Source: Ww85 sp963745765 (GTDB taxonomy: Bacteria > Desulfobacterota > Desulfobulbia > Desulfobulbales > Desulfocapsaceae). Taken from it: a stretch of DNA of 64,000 nt. This document shows positions 29,685 to 38,445 of the stretch, in pieces (position 1 is the stretch's first letter; every line of letters begins with the position of its first letter). The stretch lies in NCBI GenBank assembly GCA_963745765.1, contig CAVUYQ010000031.1, positions 1 to 64,000 on the forward strand, in the 5' to 3' direction. The translations under genes and the position numbers were made by a program. A model generated the notes under the pieces. It was not told the DNA's origin. It searched no databases and saw only the letters and a program-made list of their open reading frames with translations.

Positions 29685-29855
29685 TGGCTACCTTGAAAAA
29701 TTGTCTTTTTGCCCTAACTCTGCGTTGCGTGCGAAATTTTATCCTCGGAATATCAAACATATGCACCCCAAGGGCACTTCTTGCGGGGCGCCTATCGGCA
29801 AAAATTCCCGCATGCCTTGATCTCGAACGAACATCCTGATTGTTCAAGGTACCCT
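29685..29855 (-). repeat. Full-length palindromic dispersed element
   Basis: About 170 bp. On the minus strand it reads GGTACCTTGAACAAT, then the TCGAGATCAAGGCATGC segment, the internal hairpin GGGGCGCC/GGGGTGCAT, GAAATTTT and ends near CAAGGTAGCC. It matches the copies at 45591-45761, 46211-46377 and 61667-61833 along its whole length. It sits in the promoter region of the signalling cluster. An overlapping 74-codon ORF is a by-product of the element, not a gene. Confidence 0.85.
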
Positions 29856-30037
29856 TTAGTATTATTATGAGATCAAATATTTCCATATAAATACAGCAAA
29901 ATCCTAAATATGATTCATTTTAACACATTCAGCTGACACTTTGCACCCTCACTGCCAGTGTTTCAATGACTGGCCATCACCAGAGGCGAGTCGATAGAGC
30001 CTGCTTCCCGCGTCGCTTTTGCGATTCACCTACGCCC

Positions 30038-30311
30038 ATGGTTAATCGCAAGTCCCTTGACAAGCAGGCTGAAATGCAACTATCCGAATACAGGGAGCAA
30101 CGGAAAAAGAAGGTTCGTGCTCGCGCTAACGAACTCTAGAGTGTATTATCTATGACGGCTGGTCATGAAATTCGCATGGCAGAATTAAAAGAAGAGATTA
30201 ACGGGCTTCACAGCCGGCTCAATTACGCTGGTTTAAAGGTAAAACTGGAAAGATACGCTCCAATGCAAAGCGGGAGTGTAAACCGATACGAGCGCTCCCC
30301 GGGAAAAAGAG
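30038..30311 (+). pseudogene. Coiled-coil remnant, probably the end of a PAS/kinase protein
   Basis: One reading frame from ATG 30038 gives a charged coiled coil (LDKQAEMQLSEYREQRKKKV), then an in-frame TAG at 30137. The same frame then continues MTAGHEIRMAELKEEINGL, a segment commonly found at the end of kinase coiled coils in related bacteria. No catalytic domain is present. The stretch from 29856 to 30311 holds nothing else I can name. I take it as the eroded end of a signalling gene preceding the LytS-like kinase; the assignment is tentative. Confidence 0.35.
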
Positions 30312-32550
30312 ATGAATGGTCACGTAATGGACATCGTTCACAATGGTGCGCTTCTTTGCGCTCTGGCTTTACTTTACGACACCCTGCCGCTCTCAACCCG
30401 GTCGAATCAACATCTTTTGTCGATACTGAAAGGAACTTTGGTGGGGGCGATAGGTGTAGCGCTGTTGCTTACGCCCTGGACAATTGCCCCCGGGATTAAT
30501 ATTGATACCCGCTCTGTGCTTATCAGTATTTCCGGTCTCTTTCTCGGGATCATTCCCACTATTATCGCTTCAGCGATCATGGTTGCATTTCGATTTTTCA
30601 AGGAGGAGCCGGGGGCGTTACCGGTGCTGCAGTCATTGTTACATCAGCCGCAATCGGTCTAGTCTGGAGCCGTTACCGGTCGGGTAAAGACCATGCACCA
30701 AAGATGCCGGAGTTATACCTCCTTCGGCATTGTCGTTCACCTCTGTCTGCTGGCCTGGATGCTATCGCTTCCGGATGGGCTTGCTTTTCCGGTGCTCAAG
30801 GTCATCACTTTGCCGACAATGCTGTTATATCCTCTGCTAACCGTCATCCTTGGCATGTACTTAGGTTATCGAAAAACGAGTAAGGAAGTTGAAACGCATC
30901 TCCAGCAGACTGAAGCCATGCTGAAAGGCTTTTTCGATCATTCAACATCGGCCATGGCTGTCTGGACGGCAGCCGATTCAATCGAATGCCTGGCAATGAA
31001 CGAAAAAATGGCGACGATTGAGGGTCGTCTGATTGATACGAAAAAGGCGCCGTCAGACGAAGATCCCCTCAGCGGTGGTCAAGCAAAAAAAATACACGAT
31101 GATGCTATCCGACTGGCAAGAGAAACCCAAAAAGCATCTTCGAAAATTGTTTCAATCGAGGGGGAAACAGGAGGACTCAAGCATTTCATTGCCAACTATT
31201 TCCCGGTTGACCATCCCTGGAACCGGCCAGATTGACACGATCGGCGGTATTTTTGTCGATATAACCGAGAAGGTGAACGCAGAAAACCATCTTCTTGCGA
31301 GTGAACAGCAATACCGATCATTAATCACCCGGATATCCTCCGGATTTGCATTGTGCGAATTGATATATGACCAGGCCGGAAAGCCGAAGGATTATCGTTT
31401 TCTTTTGGTTAACAAGGCCTTTGAGGAACTGTCTGAGCTGCAGCCGGATGGTATCACTGGTAAAACGGTTCTGGAGCTGATGCCGGATCTGGAAAAAATA
31501 TGGCTCGACGTTGCGCCAAAGTAGCCTTGACCGGGGAGGCAACTCATTTTGAGCAATACGCAGCTCACCTGGGCAAGCACTTTGACGTAGTCGCCTATTC
31601 CCCGGCTGCAAACCAGGTTGCTCTTATTATCACCGACATTTCCGTTCGTAAGGAAGCAGAAAAAGAAAAAGAACTTTGTTCAGCATTCACTTGAGTCAAC
31701 CATCCGTGAGCGAACAGAAGCATTGGAGCAACGAGTTGAAGATTCTGAAAAATTGAATCGAGCCATGATAAACCTGCTTGAGGACTTGCAGGAAAGTAAT
31801 CGACAGCTCGAAAATCTTTCAAAGGGTCTCATCGAATCCAACAGGGAACTCGAGGATTTCACCTATACCGTCTCTCATGACTTGCGTGCACCATTGAGGT
31901 GGGTCGAGGGGTTCAGCAAGGCCCTGCTCGATGAATATTTCGACCGCTTGGATGACCGGGGCAAACATTATCTGAAAAGAGTGCGTGCTGCTGCAATGCG
32001 TATGAGTCAACTCATTGATGACCTGCTGCAGCTGGCTCGTGTATCCCGGGTTCAACTGCAATCGGAGCCGGTAGACCTGAGCATCATCTTTAAGGAGATT
32101 GTTGACGCCTATAACCAGACTCTTTCCGATCAGAAAGTTACCGTGAACATACAGCCGGGGCTGCAGGCATTTTGCGATCCCCATCTGATAAGGGTCGTGC
32201 TGGAGAATCTGATTGGCAATGCCTTCAAATTCACCAGGAATAAAAAGGAACCGATGCTGGAGTTTGACGGCGAAACGGTGGATAAAGAAACAATATTCCG
32301 GATAAAAGACAATGGCGTTGGATTCGATATGCAATATGTTAATAAACTCTTTAATCCGTTCCAGCGTCTGCACAGCGTGGAGGAATTCGAAGGTACAGGC
32401 ATAGGACTGAGTATCGTCGATAAAATCCTTAAGCGTCACCAGGGTCGAGTATGGGCCGAAAGCGCTGAAGGACAGGGTGCGACCTTTTATTTCACCATTC
32501 CGGAACAGAAGGAGGAAGTGATGGTCCAACCTGCCCGGCTATTATTATAA
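30312..32550 (+). pseudogene. LytS-type (5TMR-LYT) PAS sensor histidine kinase, five frameshifts
   Basis: Pieces in several frames form one protein: a membrane sensor starting MDIVHNGALLCALALLYDTL with a GLFLGIIPTIIASAIM helix and GGVTGAAVIVTSAAIGLVW (5TMR-LYT type); a PAS-like region with GTGQIDTIGGIFVDITEKV; a second PAS region (YRSLITRISSGFALCEL, FDVVAYSPAANQVALIITDI); a HisKA domain (YTVSHDLRAPLRWVEGFSKAL); and a HATPase (NLIGNAFKFT, DNGVGFDM, GTGIGLS). Breaks lie near 30605, 30715, 31205, 31508 and 31670, each a single-base gain or loss. Restoring them gives about 745 residues ending at 32550. Five indels in one gene make real decay possible here, though residues between breaks are well conserved. 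Confidence 0.75.
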
Positions 32551-32609
32551 CGGCAATTATGCGTCCTATTTATTTGTTTGAAGAGAATGATTATGATAGG
32601 ATCAATTTA

Positions 32610-32688
32610 GGACCATCTTGAATAATTGCCTTTTCATCCGATCTCGGCGTTATGCTCGAACGAATATCCTCATTATTCACGATACCCC
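32610..32688 (-). repeat. Internally deleted copy of the dispersed element
   Basis: The segment keeps both ends of the family (GACCATCTTGAATAATTGCC and ATTATTCACGATACC) and the GTTATGCTCGAA segment, but lacks the central part with the second hairpin. It lies between the LytS-like kinase and the small secreted-protein gene. Confidence 0.7.
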
Positions 32689-32758
32689 TAAGCAGAAGGA
32701 TATGGCAGTTTATGGCAGCAGAATATTTTTTAATTTTTATTTAAATCAGGTAGGTAAA

Positions 32759-33186
32759 GTGAAAATTCTCTTTTTATTACTCATCGCGATTCTGTTTGCA
32801 ACACTGCAGCATCCGCGGAGGTTTCGGCTCACTGGAGTGACACCTTTTATAAAACATATTATGCAGACGGCATTGATAAGGCCGTTCTGTTCGGGCTGGG
32901 TGAAGCAAAATCGCCGGACGAAATCGTTAAAACGGCCTTACCGATTGACGGCGTAGATGAGCCGCTGCTCATCAAGGCTCTTTTCTGTGCAGCTGTTTTG
33001 CCCGCCGATATTTATACTGCTGCCGAAGAAAACAGCATTTCCGAAGAAACAGTGGCTAAAGGATATGAGTTAGCCCTGGCCGCCTGTGCCGAGAAGATGG
33101 AAGAAAGCCTTGCTATAGTCATGAGCTCAGCGCCCCAAAGCTCATCATCTCAAGGTTCCTCATACGCCAGCCCTTCAACCTTTTAG
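32759..33186 (+). pseudogene. Small secreted protein of unknown function, frameshifted after the signal peptide
   Basis: GTG 32759, preceded by AGGTAGG, begins a signal-peptide-like MKILFLLLIAILFAT. The mature part lies in another frame from about 32808: AASAEVSAHWSDTFYKTYY, then GLGEAKSPDEIVKTALPI and ALAACAEKMEESLA, with a serine-rich tail and a stop at 33186. Adding one base joins them into about 142 residues. The mature region, with SPDEIVKTAL, LLIKALFCAAV and SISEETVAKGYEL, looks like short helical repeats. I do not recognise a family. Probably periplasmic. Confidence 0.5.
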
Positions 33187-33265
33187 CAAGCCCTGCCTTT
33201 ACCGGCATCTCTTTCACGGTGGAACTGTTTTTTGCAGGCGCCCAGAACCGCCCGGGCCTTTTCAA

Positions 33266-33952
33266 TTAATCCTGCAGGGGCGGTTTGGTCAGGTAGGAAT
33301 CAAACAACTGCCGAATTTTATCAAGACTGTGATTCAACATAAAGGGCATTACCTTGCTGAGCATTTCAAGAATAACCACGGCATTGACGGAAGAATCTGC
33401 GTGGCTTGCATCTCTGATACGTTCGACAATGTTATTGTTCACCAGTTGCAGGTTCCTGTATATTTTCTTTAGTCCCTCCAGTTCCAATTCACTTTCCAGG
33501 CCATCTTGACGCAGATAGTATTGAGCCAGAAGATACATGCCTGTTGCCCGATAGAACGTTTCTTCTTCCGAGGCCAGGGGCAAATGATAACGGGCCATAG
33601 GTTTAAGATATCCGGTATGCGGGCAACCGCTCGCGGCAAACAATAGCCCTACCAGGGAACTGATTCCCTGTTGTGCGGTAGTTTTCTGGGTAACCGTACG
33701 TTCGTCTGTGATAACTTTAAGATTTGTTACGTTATGGGAAATGACATTTTCAAATTTCCCGATTACATAAATGAGGTTGACGGCAACTGGGCAGTACGGA
33801 GAAGTTTCACTGGTAAAAGGGCAATGTGGACACTGGTGGAATTCGAGCCGGGTCCAGTCCGGCATATCTTCATCGGGTTTATTTAGCAGGAGAAGTGTGT
33901 GAGGATCAATCTCCAACTCGAATATTCTCGGAACGATTGTCTCCGAGATCAA
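33266..33952 (-). CDS. Conserved hypothetical protein with CPHCP and SGCPHT motifs
   Basis: A 228-residue soluble protein that I cannot name. It has a cysteine cluster QCPHCPFTSETSPYCPVAV (about residues 41-58), a second motif AASGCPHTGYLKPMARYHLPLAS (about 107-129), and a helical C-terminal half with YRATGMYLLAQYYLR. The spacing of cysteines and histidine suggests a metal or a structural site. I believe similar proteins occur in other Proteobacteria as uncharacterised genes, but no function follows. The neighbours (PilZ protein, ferritin-like protein, REC-PAS) give no clear clue. Intact. Confidence 0.6.
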   Translation of the reverse strand: MISETIVPRIFELEIDPHTLLLLNKPDEDMPDWTRLEFHQCPHCPFTSETSPYCPVAVNLIYVIGKFENVISHNVTNLKVITDERTVTQKTTAQQGISSLVGLLFAASGCPHTGYLKPMARYHLPLASEEETFYRATGMYLLAQYYLRQDGLESELELEGLKKIYRNLQLVNNNIVERIRDASHADSSVNAVVILEMLSKVMPFMLNHSLDKIRQLFDSYLTKPPLQD

Positions 33953-34016
33953 AACAATATTTGATTTTTATAATATCCATTTTTGTTCAAGGAAACTGCT
34001 ATATCCAGGCAAACTC

Positions 34017-34428
34017 CTACTGATCCGTCTTACCATTAACGAGCCACCTGGACTTTTCTTCTAAAGTCATTAAACTCAGGAGGAGACAGGGGTTATTATA
34101 CCCTTTTTCCTTACTATACGGGTCGAAGAGTACTTCGATCTGGTAGTTATAGCTTTGTCCGCGTGCGAGATGCGCAGAACATACCCGCCCCCTCAACACG
34201 AGCGGTGTATCCTCTCCGGGAACAATGATCTGCAGTGTCACCCTGGCATTGGTCTTCAGGGGAACATCATGCAGAAAACGCAAACCACCGCAGCTCATAT
34301 CGAGAACGGGAAAACGTTCATCATTACCTTTACCTGAAAAGATGAACCCTTCAACTTTATACGTAACCGTTGTACCCGGAATATAAAAGGGTTCACAGGT
34401 TCTTTTCTCTCTCATACTTTTCGTCCAT
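34017..34428 (-). CDS. PilZ-domain protein, probable frameshift at the N-terminus
   Basis: The frame carries FYIPGTTVTYKVEGFIF, DMSCGGLRFL (the D-x-S-x-x-G motif of PilZ) and VTLQIIVPGED, so this is a c-di-GMP-binding adaptor type. The open frame extends upstream to 34457 without a ribosome binding site. However, an excellent AAGGAGGT (34434-34441) lies 5 bases before an ATG at 34428 in another frame (MDEKYEREK). Removing one base from the T4 run near 34403-34406 joins this start to RTCEPFYIPG and gives a typical 136-residue PilZ protein with the RxxxR region at its N-terminus. Confidence 0.75.
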
Positions 34429-34472
34429 CGTTGACCTCCTTCACAATACAGCTCCATTGGCTTAAATATTTA

Positions 34473-34594
34473 GGCCACCTTTGAAAACGGTCTTGTTGTT
34501 TTCTCTTTCCCGTTGACTGACTCAAAGTTATGGTACCTTTGTTATTTACAAACTTATACGGATACCTTGAACAATACGCTTATTCAAGGTGGCC
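34473..34594. repeat. Degenerate dispersed element with an intact mini-hairpin end
   Basis: The left end GGCCACCTTTGAAAA and the right end ATACCTTGAACAAT...TTATTCAAGGTGGCC are recognisable family termini in inverted order. The last 34 bases alone form a near-perfect hairpin (CCTTGAA/TTCAAGG). The centre does not match the full copies. It lies between the PilZ and ferritin-like genes. Confidence 0.6.
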
Positions 34595-34609
34595 ATACAT
34601 ATTCCTCAA

Positions 34610-35092
34610 TCATGCAGCCTTGACGCAGCCGGCATCGAGGCTGTCGAACCAAAGCTGTAATTTTTGTTGATGCTCTGCTGTTTCTTTGAAAATATATCGT
34701 CTGATATCTTCAGCTTTTTTATTAGAGAAATTAAACATTTTCAAAAAGGACTTTTCGATAATTGATCCTTCAATCTGAAGAGCACATGTGAGAGCATGAG
34801 GCAAAGAAACGCTCCCGTTTTCGGCATTCTGTATTTTATCTTGAATAAAACTGGTGGCCCTCTCGGTGGATTGAATAGAAATGTTTGTTAGCTTAAGCGA
34901 AATAGTTTCCTCTTCTACGTAACTTTTTATGATTGAAAGCCATTTAGCATGCATAAGTTCCTCTTCTACAAATTCCATCCATTTCTCACGCTCTGAGGGG
35001 AATAGAGTTGAATATGCAAGATATAATTGGGCAAGGGTCAATTCAAATTGACGGCAACTATCTATTACCTTATATAAATTATTATTATTCAT
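34610..35092 (-). CDS. Ferritin-like (rubrerythrin-type fold) helical protein
   Basis: A 160-residue, all-helical protein. Helix 1 has CRQFELTLAQLYLAY and helix 2 has EFVEEELMHAKWL, an E-x-x-x-H arrangement. Later ALQIEGSIIEKSFL and ETAEHQQKL give the second carboxylate/histidine pair. This is the pattern of a di-iron four-helix bundle of the ferritin/rubrerythrin superfamily. There is no rubredoxin-like cysteine domain, so it is not a classic rubrerythrin. The role may be iron or oxygen handling, which is inference. It precedes the REC-PAS gene in the same direction on the minus strand. Confidence 0.65.
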   Translation of the reverse strand: MNNNNLYKVIDSCRQFELTLAQLYLAYSTLFPSEREKWMEFVEEELMHAKWLSIIKSYVEEETISLKLTNISIQSTERATSFIQDKIQNAENGSVSLPHALTCALQIEGSIIEKSFLKMFNFSNKKAEDIRRYIFKETAEHQQKLQLWFDSLDAGCVKAA

Positions 35093-35151
35093 CGTTCCCT
35101 CGGAGGAGCAAATTTCAGGCCATCTTTATAGATTAATAGAGATACCTCTGT

Positions 35152-36018
35152 TTAATGGAATGGTCCTGTCTCTTTTTGGCTAAGAACTCTTACCGTGTAC
35201 ACACACCCGACAACCGTTTTATTGTCAACATCATAATAGGGACAAAGATCCACTTCATAGCTTGACGCTGTATCCTCATCAAAAAAGATATCGGTCAGCT
35301 TTTGACCGGAAAGTACTGAAGCAAAATCTCTTACTGCCTGTTTTTTATTGTTAAATCCGTTCGTAGACAGATACCTAATGGTGCCTACCAGTTCATCAGG
35401 ATCGCCGTTGAACCTGTCCGCCATATTCCGGTTAACCCGCAGCAATGAATGATTTACATCTAGCAACGCAACCGACTGTTTAAGCGAGTCAATAATGTTT
35501 TGCAATCCCAGCTTGTCAGCAGAAATCCGGGGCTCCGGTTCTTCATTGCCGGGCCATCCCTGCTTGATCTCACCTATTTCGTCTGCTCGTGCGCTTTCAT
35601 GCCCCGGGCTGCTATAATCATAGTTCATTTCAGCCTGCATCAAGGTGTAACCGATCTTATCAATAAAGGAATCAATGTCCTCTATCGGTTTTGTCACGTA
35701 ATCCCAGGCACCCGCCCGAAAGGCCTGGATAATATCCATTTTATCCCCGACACCTGAAAGAATAATAACAGGCGTTTGCGGCGCCTCCAAAATGAGCTTA
35801 TCGAGAAGACCGAATCCATCCATAATCGGCATGTTGAGATCGCTTATAATTAATGCGGGATGGTCTTTTTTTATTAATTTCATAGCTTCCAGCCCGTTCT
35901 CAGCTTTCAGGGTTGTATAGCCATGCTGCTCAATAAAACGACTGATTGCATTGAGTAAAAACTTGTCGTCTTCCACAACCAGGATCTTGGTCTGTTTCGT
36001 CGTCGTTGCAGCTATCAT
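35152..36018 (-). CDS. REC-PAS response regulator, paralogue 1
   Basis: A 288-residue protein. The receiver (10-130) has VVEDDKFLLNAISRFIEQHGY, the acceptor in LIISDLNMPIMDG and GAWDYVTKPIEDID. A variable linker and a C-terminal PAS-like domain follow (about 170-280: NIIDSLKQSVALLDVNHSLLRVN, SSYEVDLCPYYDVDN). There is no DNA-binding or enzymatic output. Nearly the same protein is encoded at 36425-37291, a tandem duplication. A sigma-54 promoter (36096-36111) lies 79 bases upstream, with a palindromic candidate activator site further up, so expression probably depends on an NtrC-type regulator. Confidence 0.88.
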   Translation of the reverse strand: MIAATTTKQTKILVVEDDKFLLNAISRFIEQHGYTTLKAENGLEAMKLIKKDHPALIISDLNMPIMDGFGLLDKLILEAPQTPVIILSGVGDKMDIIQAFRAGAWDYVTKPIEDIDSFIDKIGYTLMQAEMNYDYSSPGHESARADEIGEIKQGWPGNEEPEPRISADKLGLQNIIDSLKQSVALLDVNHSLLRVNRNMADRFNGDPDELVGTIRYLSTNGFNNKKQAVRDFASVLSGQKLTDIFFDEDTASSYEVDLCPYYDVDNKTVVGCVYTVRVLSQKETGPFH

Positions 36019-36095
36019 AGCTTCACCCTGTTATTGATTTAATTATTTCACTTCCTTGTTTCTATTACCTTGTATGCGTTGGTTACCTAAAACTA

Positions 36096-36111
36096 TGCAC
36101 TAAGCATGCCA
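36096..36111 (-). promoter_or_regulatory. Sigma-54 promoter of the REC-PAS gene
   Basis: On the minus strand the site reads TGGCATGCTTAGTGCA: GG and GC separated by exactly 10 bases, close to the sigma-54 consensus TGGCACG-N4-TTGCA. The GC element is 79 bases from ATG 36018. Two more promoters of the same form and spacing precede the lipoprotein genes. Confidence 0.75.
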
Positions 36112-36308
36112 AAACATTTTTAAACAACATATCACTACATTCCATATACTTACATGAAACAAAGCAGACAAGTAGTGCATGAATTCGATTTAACATGTCA
36201 TTTTTTTTGTGCACAAAAGGGTACCGGCTAAACTTTTGTACTCAGCAGCAGCGCAATAATGGGTAAAAAGGTATTTTGGGGAGGGGAATCCGGAAGTGTC
36301 ACCAGTCA

Positions 36309-36329
36309 TGTGAACAGGAAATGTTCACA
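36309..36329. promoter_or_regulatory. Palindromic candidate upstream activator site
   Basis: A perfect inverted repeat TGTGAAC-N7-GTTCACA, 200 bases or more upstream of the sigma-54 promoter at 36096-36111, in the usual range for NtrC-type activator binding. A related site (15 of 19 positions) occurs at 39152-39170 upstream of another sigma-54 promoter. Confidence 0.5.
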
Positions 36330-36370
36330 ATATAATGCAAAAGGTTCGATTGAGACGCTTGAAACAATGA

Positions 36371-36397
36371 AGCTACCCCGCCGCAAGCAGCAGGGTA
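36371..36397. repeat. CCCCGCCGCAAG-type hairpin
   Basis: Within the 406-base gap 36019-36424 an imperfect hairpin CTACCCCGCCGC / GCAGCAGGGTAG lies just past the 3' end of the second REC-PAS gene. It has no T-run, so it is not a clear terminator. It resembles the GC-rich intergenic hairpins seen in many Desulfobacterota. Apart from this, the sigma-54 promoter and the palindrome, I see nothing in the gap. Confidence 0.35.
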
Positions 36398-36424
36398 GTA
36401 GACCCGAACTAGGCAATAAAACGC

Positions 36425-37291
36425 CTAACAATAATCCTCTGTATTCTTCTTGGTTACTTCTCTTGCCGTGTATACACAGCCGATAACCGTTTTATTATCA
36501 ACATCATAATAGGGACAAATATCCACTTCATAGCTCGACGCCGTATCCTCATCAAAAAAGGTACCGGTCAGCTTTTGACCCGAAAGTACCGAGGCGAAAT
36601 CTGTGCCTGCCTGTTCTTTATTGTTAAATCCATTGGTAGATAAATACCTTATGGTACCAACCAGTTCATCAGGTTCGCCGACCAATTTATCTGCCATGTT
36701 CTTGTTCAGCCGAACCAGGGAAAAATTTAAATCTGTCCACGCAACCGACTGTTTAAGTGAGTCAATAATTCTTTGCAATTCATGTTTATCATCGGAAACC
36801 GGGGGTGTTGCTGCTTCATTGACGGACTCCCCCTGTTTAATCCCATCTGCCTCATCCTCTACTGCTTTCCCCTCCCCGGTGTCGCTATAACCGTAGGTCA
36901 TTTCGGCCTGCATCAAGGTGTGTTCAATCTTTTCAATAAAGGCATCAATGTCCTCTATCGGTTTTGTTACGTAATCCCAGGCACCTGCCCGAAAAGCTTG
37001 AATAATATCAGGTTTATCGCCGACACCCGAAAGAATAATAACAGGCGTTTGCGGTGCCTCAATGATAAGCTCATCAAGAAGGTGAAAGCCGTCCATAACC
37101 GGCATGTTGAGATCGCTTATAATTAAGGAAGGATGCTCTCTTTTTATTATTTTTATAGCTTCCAACCCGTTCTCAGCTTTCAGGGTTGTATATCCATGTT
37201 GCTCAATAAACCGGCTAATCGCATTGAGTAAAAATTTGTCATCTTCTACAACCAATATCTTCGTCTGTTTTTCCGCCACTTCAGCCATCAT
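36425..37291 (-). CDS. REC-PAS response regulator, paralogue 2
   Basis: A 288-residue protein almost identical in layout to its downstream neighbour: receiver with VVEDDKFLLNAISRFIEQHGY, LIISDLNMPVMDG and GAWDYVTKPIEDID, a variable acidic linker, and a PAS-like end with SLKQSVAWTDLNFSLVRLN and SSYEVDICPYYDVDN. The linker (about 135-170) is the most diverged part, as expected after a tandem duplication. A GGAGGAACC ribosome binding site precedes ATG 37291. I find no sigma-54 promoter here; a repeat copy occupies the upstream gap, so the two paralogues may now be regulated differently. Confidence 0.88.
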   Translation of the reverse strand: MMAEVAEKQTKILVVEDDKFLLNAISRFIEQHGYTTLKAENGLEAIKIIKREHPSLIISDLNMPVMDGFHLLDELIIEAPQTPVIILSGVGDKPDIIQAFRAGAWDYVTKPIEDIDAFIEKIEHTLMQAEMTYGYSDTGEGKAVEDEADGIKQGESVNEAATPPVSDDKHELQRIIDSLKQSVAWTDLNFSLVRLNKNMADKLVGEPDELVGTIRYLSTNGFNNKEQAGTDFASVLSGQKLTGTFFDEDTASSYEVDICPYYDVDNKTVIGCVYTAREVTKKNTEDYC

Positions 37292-37331
37292 GGTTCCTCC
37301 GATATTTTAAATATTTTTGAAACGCCGGGGT

Positions 37332-37514
37332 ACTTTGCAGAATAACCGTTCTACTCAATCCTTACGTTATACTCGAAATTTTATCCCCGGAATATTAATT
37401 ATATGCACCCCGGGAGAACTTCTTTCAGACTCCAGGCAGCAAATGTTCTCGAATATTCTTGATCTCAAACGAATAATCTTATTATTCAAGGTATCCCTTA
37501 TTATTCGAGGTACC
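37332..37514 (-). repeat. Degenerate full-size copy of the dispersed element
   Basis: Recognisable family parts in reverse order: TTACGTTATACTCGAAATTTTATCC, ATATGCACCCCGGGAG and CTTGATCTC, then two tandem copies of the end (ATTATTCAAGGTATCC and ATTATTCGAGGTACCC). It lies between the REC-PAS paralogue and the first lipoprotein gene. Confidence 0.75.
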
Positions 37515-37526
37515 CTTTAGATTTCA

Positions 37527-38072
37527 CTAGAATATAATCAACTCCGGTTTGTGGAACTGCCCCTGGTAATACTGCCGGGTTTGCGGTTCCCAATAAATAA
37601 TTTCTCTCTTGTAATTTACGAACACATTAAGGGCATGACGATCGCCATTTGCGGTAGTTACAAACATAATTCCGAACGCATAACCTCTTAAGGGGAGCAG
37701 GGCCGCAATGGCATAGTCATCACAGTCCCAGCCGGCATGCCTTCCGCTATTACCGCCAATCGGATCCAAAAACACAGACTGACTCAGTTGAGCCACCTTG
37801 CCGTTATCCGGAAGCACATATTCAGTATCAGTGAGACTGATGCTCACACGTCCAAAGTGGGAAAATAGTATTTCCTGCAACTCGCGGGCAGAAATTTTTT
37901 CCTGTTTATCTATATCTCCTGATGCCAGTGCCATGTCCATATCCAGGGATGCATCATAGCCCGAGGAGCAGGAAGAAAGCAGGGAACAAACCATAATCAT
38001 AGCCGCCCATTTCAATGCTCGAGTCAGCCTGCATTCAGATGCAGGGCAACCTGTATTTTTAAATGCTTTCAT
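37527..38072 (-). CDS. Transglutaminase-like lipoprotein with Cys-His pair
   Basis: A 181-residue protein. MIMVCSLLSSCSSG near residue 35 is a lipobox, so it should be a lipid-anchored exported protein. The mature domain has GWDCDDYAIAALLPLRGYAFG and then GDRHALNVFVNY and IYWEPQT. A Cys in a W-D-C-D-D-Y-A context, a later His before an LNVF strand, and a final acidic/Gln strand match the arrangement of transglutaminase/papain-like families. A sigma-54 promoter (38146-38161) lies 75 bases upstream. A paralogue with Ser in place of Cys is next upstream. Substrate unknown; peptidoglycan or protein cross-links are possibilities only. Confidence 0.65.
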   Translation of the reverse strand: MKAFKNTGCPASECRLTRALKWAAMIMVCSLLSSCSSGYDASLDMDMALASGDIDKQEKISARELQEILFSHFGRVSISLTDTEYVLPDNGKVAQLSQSVFLDPIGGNSGRHAGWDCDDYAIAALLPLRGYAFGIMFVTTANGDRHALNVFVNYKREIIYWEPQTRQYYQGQFHKPELIIF

Positions 38073-38145
38073 TACGCTAATCTCAAATTGTCACGGCTGG
38101 AAGTACTTCTGGAACCTTATAAACCACTATATTTACTTTTATATA

Positions 38146-38161
38146 TGCACTATGCATGCCA
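38146..38161 (-). promoter_or_regulatory. Sigma-54 promoter of the Cys lipoprotein gene
   Basis: The minus strand reads TGGCATGCATAGTGCA, identical to the 36096-36111 promoter except for one base, with GG and GC exactly 10 bases apart. The GC is 75 bases upstream of ATG 38072. Only a half-site (GTGAAC at 38284-38289) of the candidate activator palindrome lies upstream, with a mini repeat copy beyond it. Confidence 0.75.
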
Positions 38162-38318
38162 GAAAAATAAATTCAGAAATATTGTTTTTATCCAATGGAA
38201 TCGATGAGATAACATGCCGGTATTGTCAGGAAACAACCAATGAAAAAAACGAGGTACACGATAGTAAACATGAACGGCAACAGGTGAACCAGTTTGTGCA
38301 TTTTAAAGCTCAGCTACA

Positions 38319-38394
38319 GGCCGCCTTGAAGAATCGCCTTTTCGCCCGTTCCCTGCGTTATGCTCGAGCGAAAAGGCGATTCTTCAAGGTATCC
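38319..38394 (-). repeat. Mini copy of the dispersed element forming a near-perfect hairpin
   Basis: A 76-base copy lacking the middle of the element. Its arms CCTTGAAGAATCGCC-TTTTCGC and GCGAAAA-GGCGATTCTTCAAGG are exactly complementary around a 25-base loop containing GTTATGCTCGA. The exactness of the arms suggests recent spread or repair-driven homogenisation. Confidence 0.8.
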
Positions 38395-38445
38395 TGCTGT
38401 TACTATCCTGTTTTCTTTGGGAAGCGGTAAAAATGAAGGGCAGAA

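Noticed and set aside
29662..29886. 74-codon minus-strand ORF
   Set aside because: It lies almost wholly within a dispersed repeat copy; the same peptide appears in other copies.
32618..32956. 112-codon plus-strand ORF
   Set aside because: It begins inside a repeat copy, then reads the secreted-protein gene in the pre-indel frame; it is not a separate gene.
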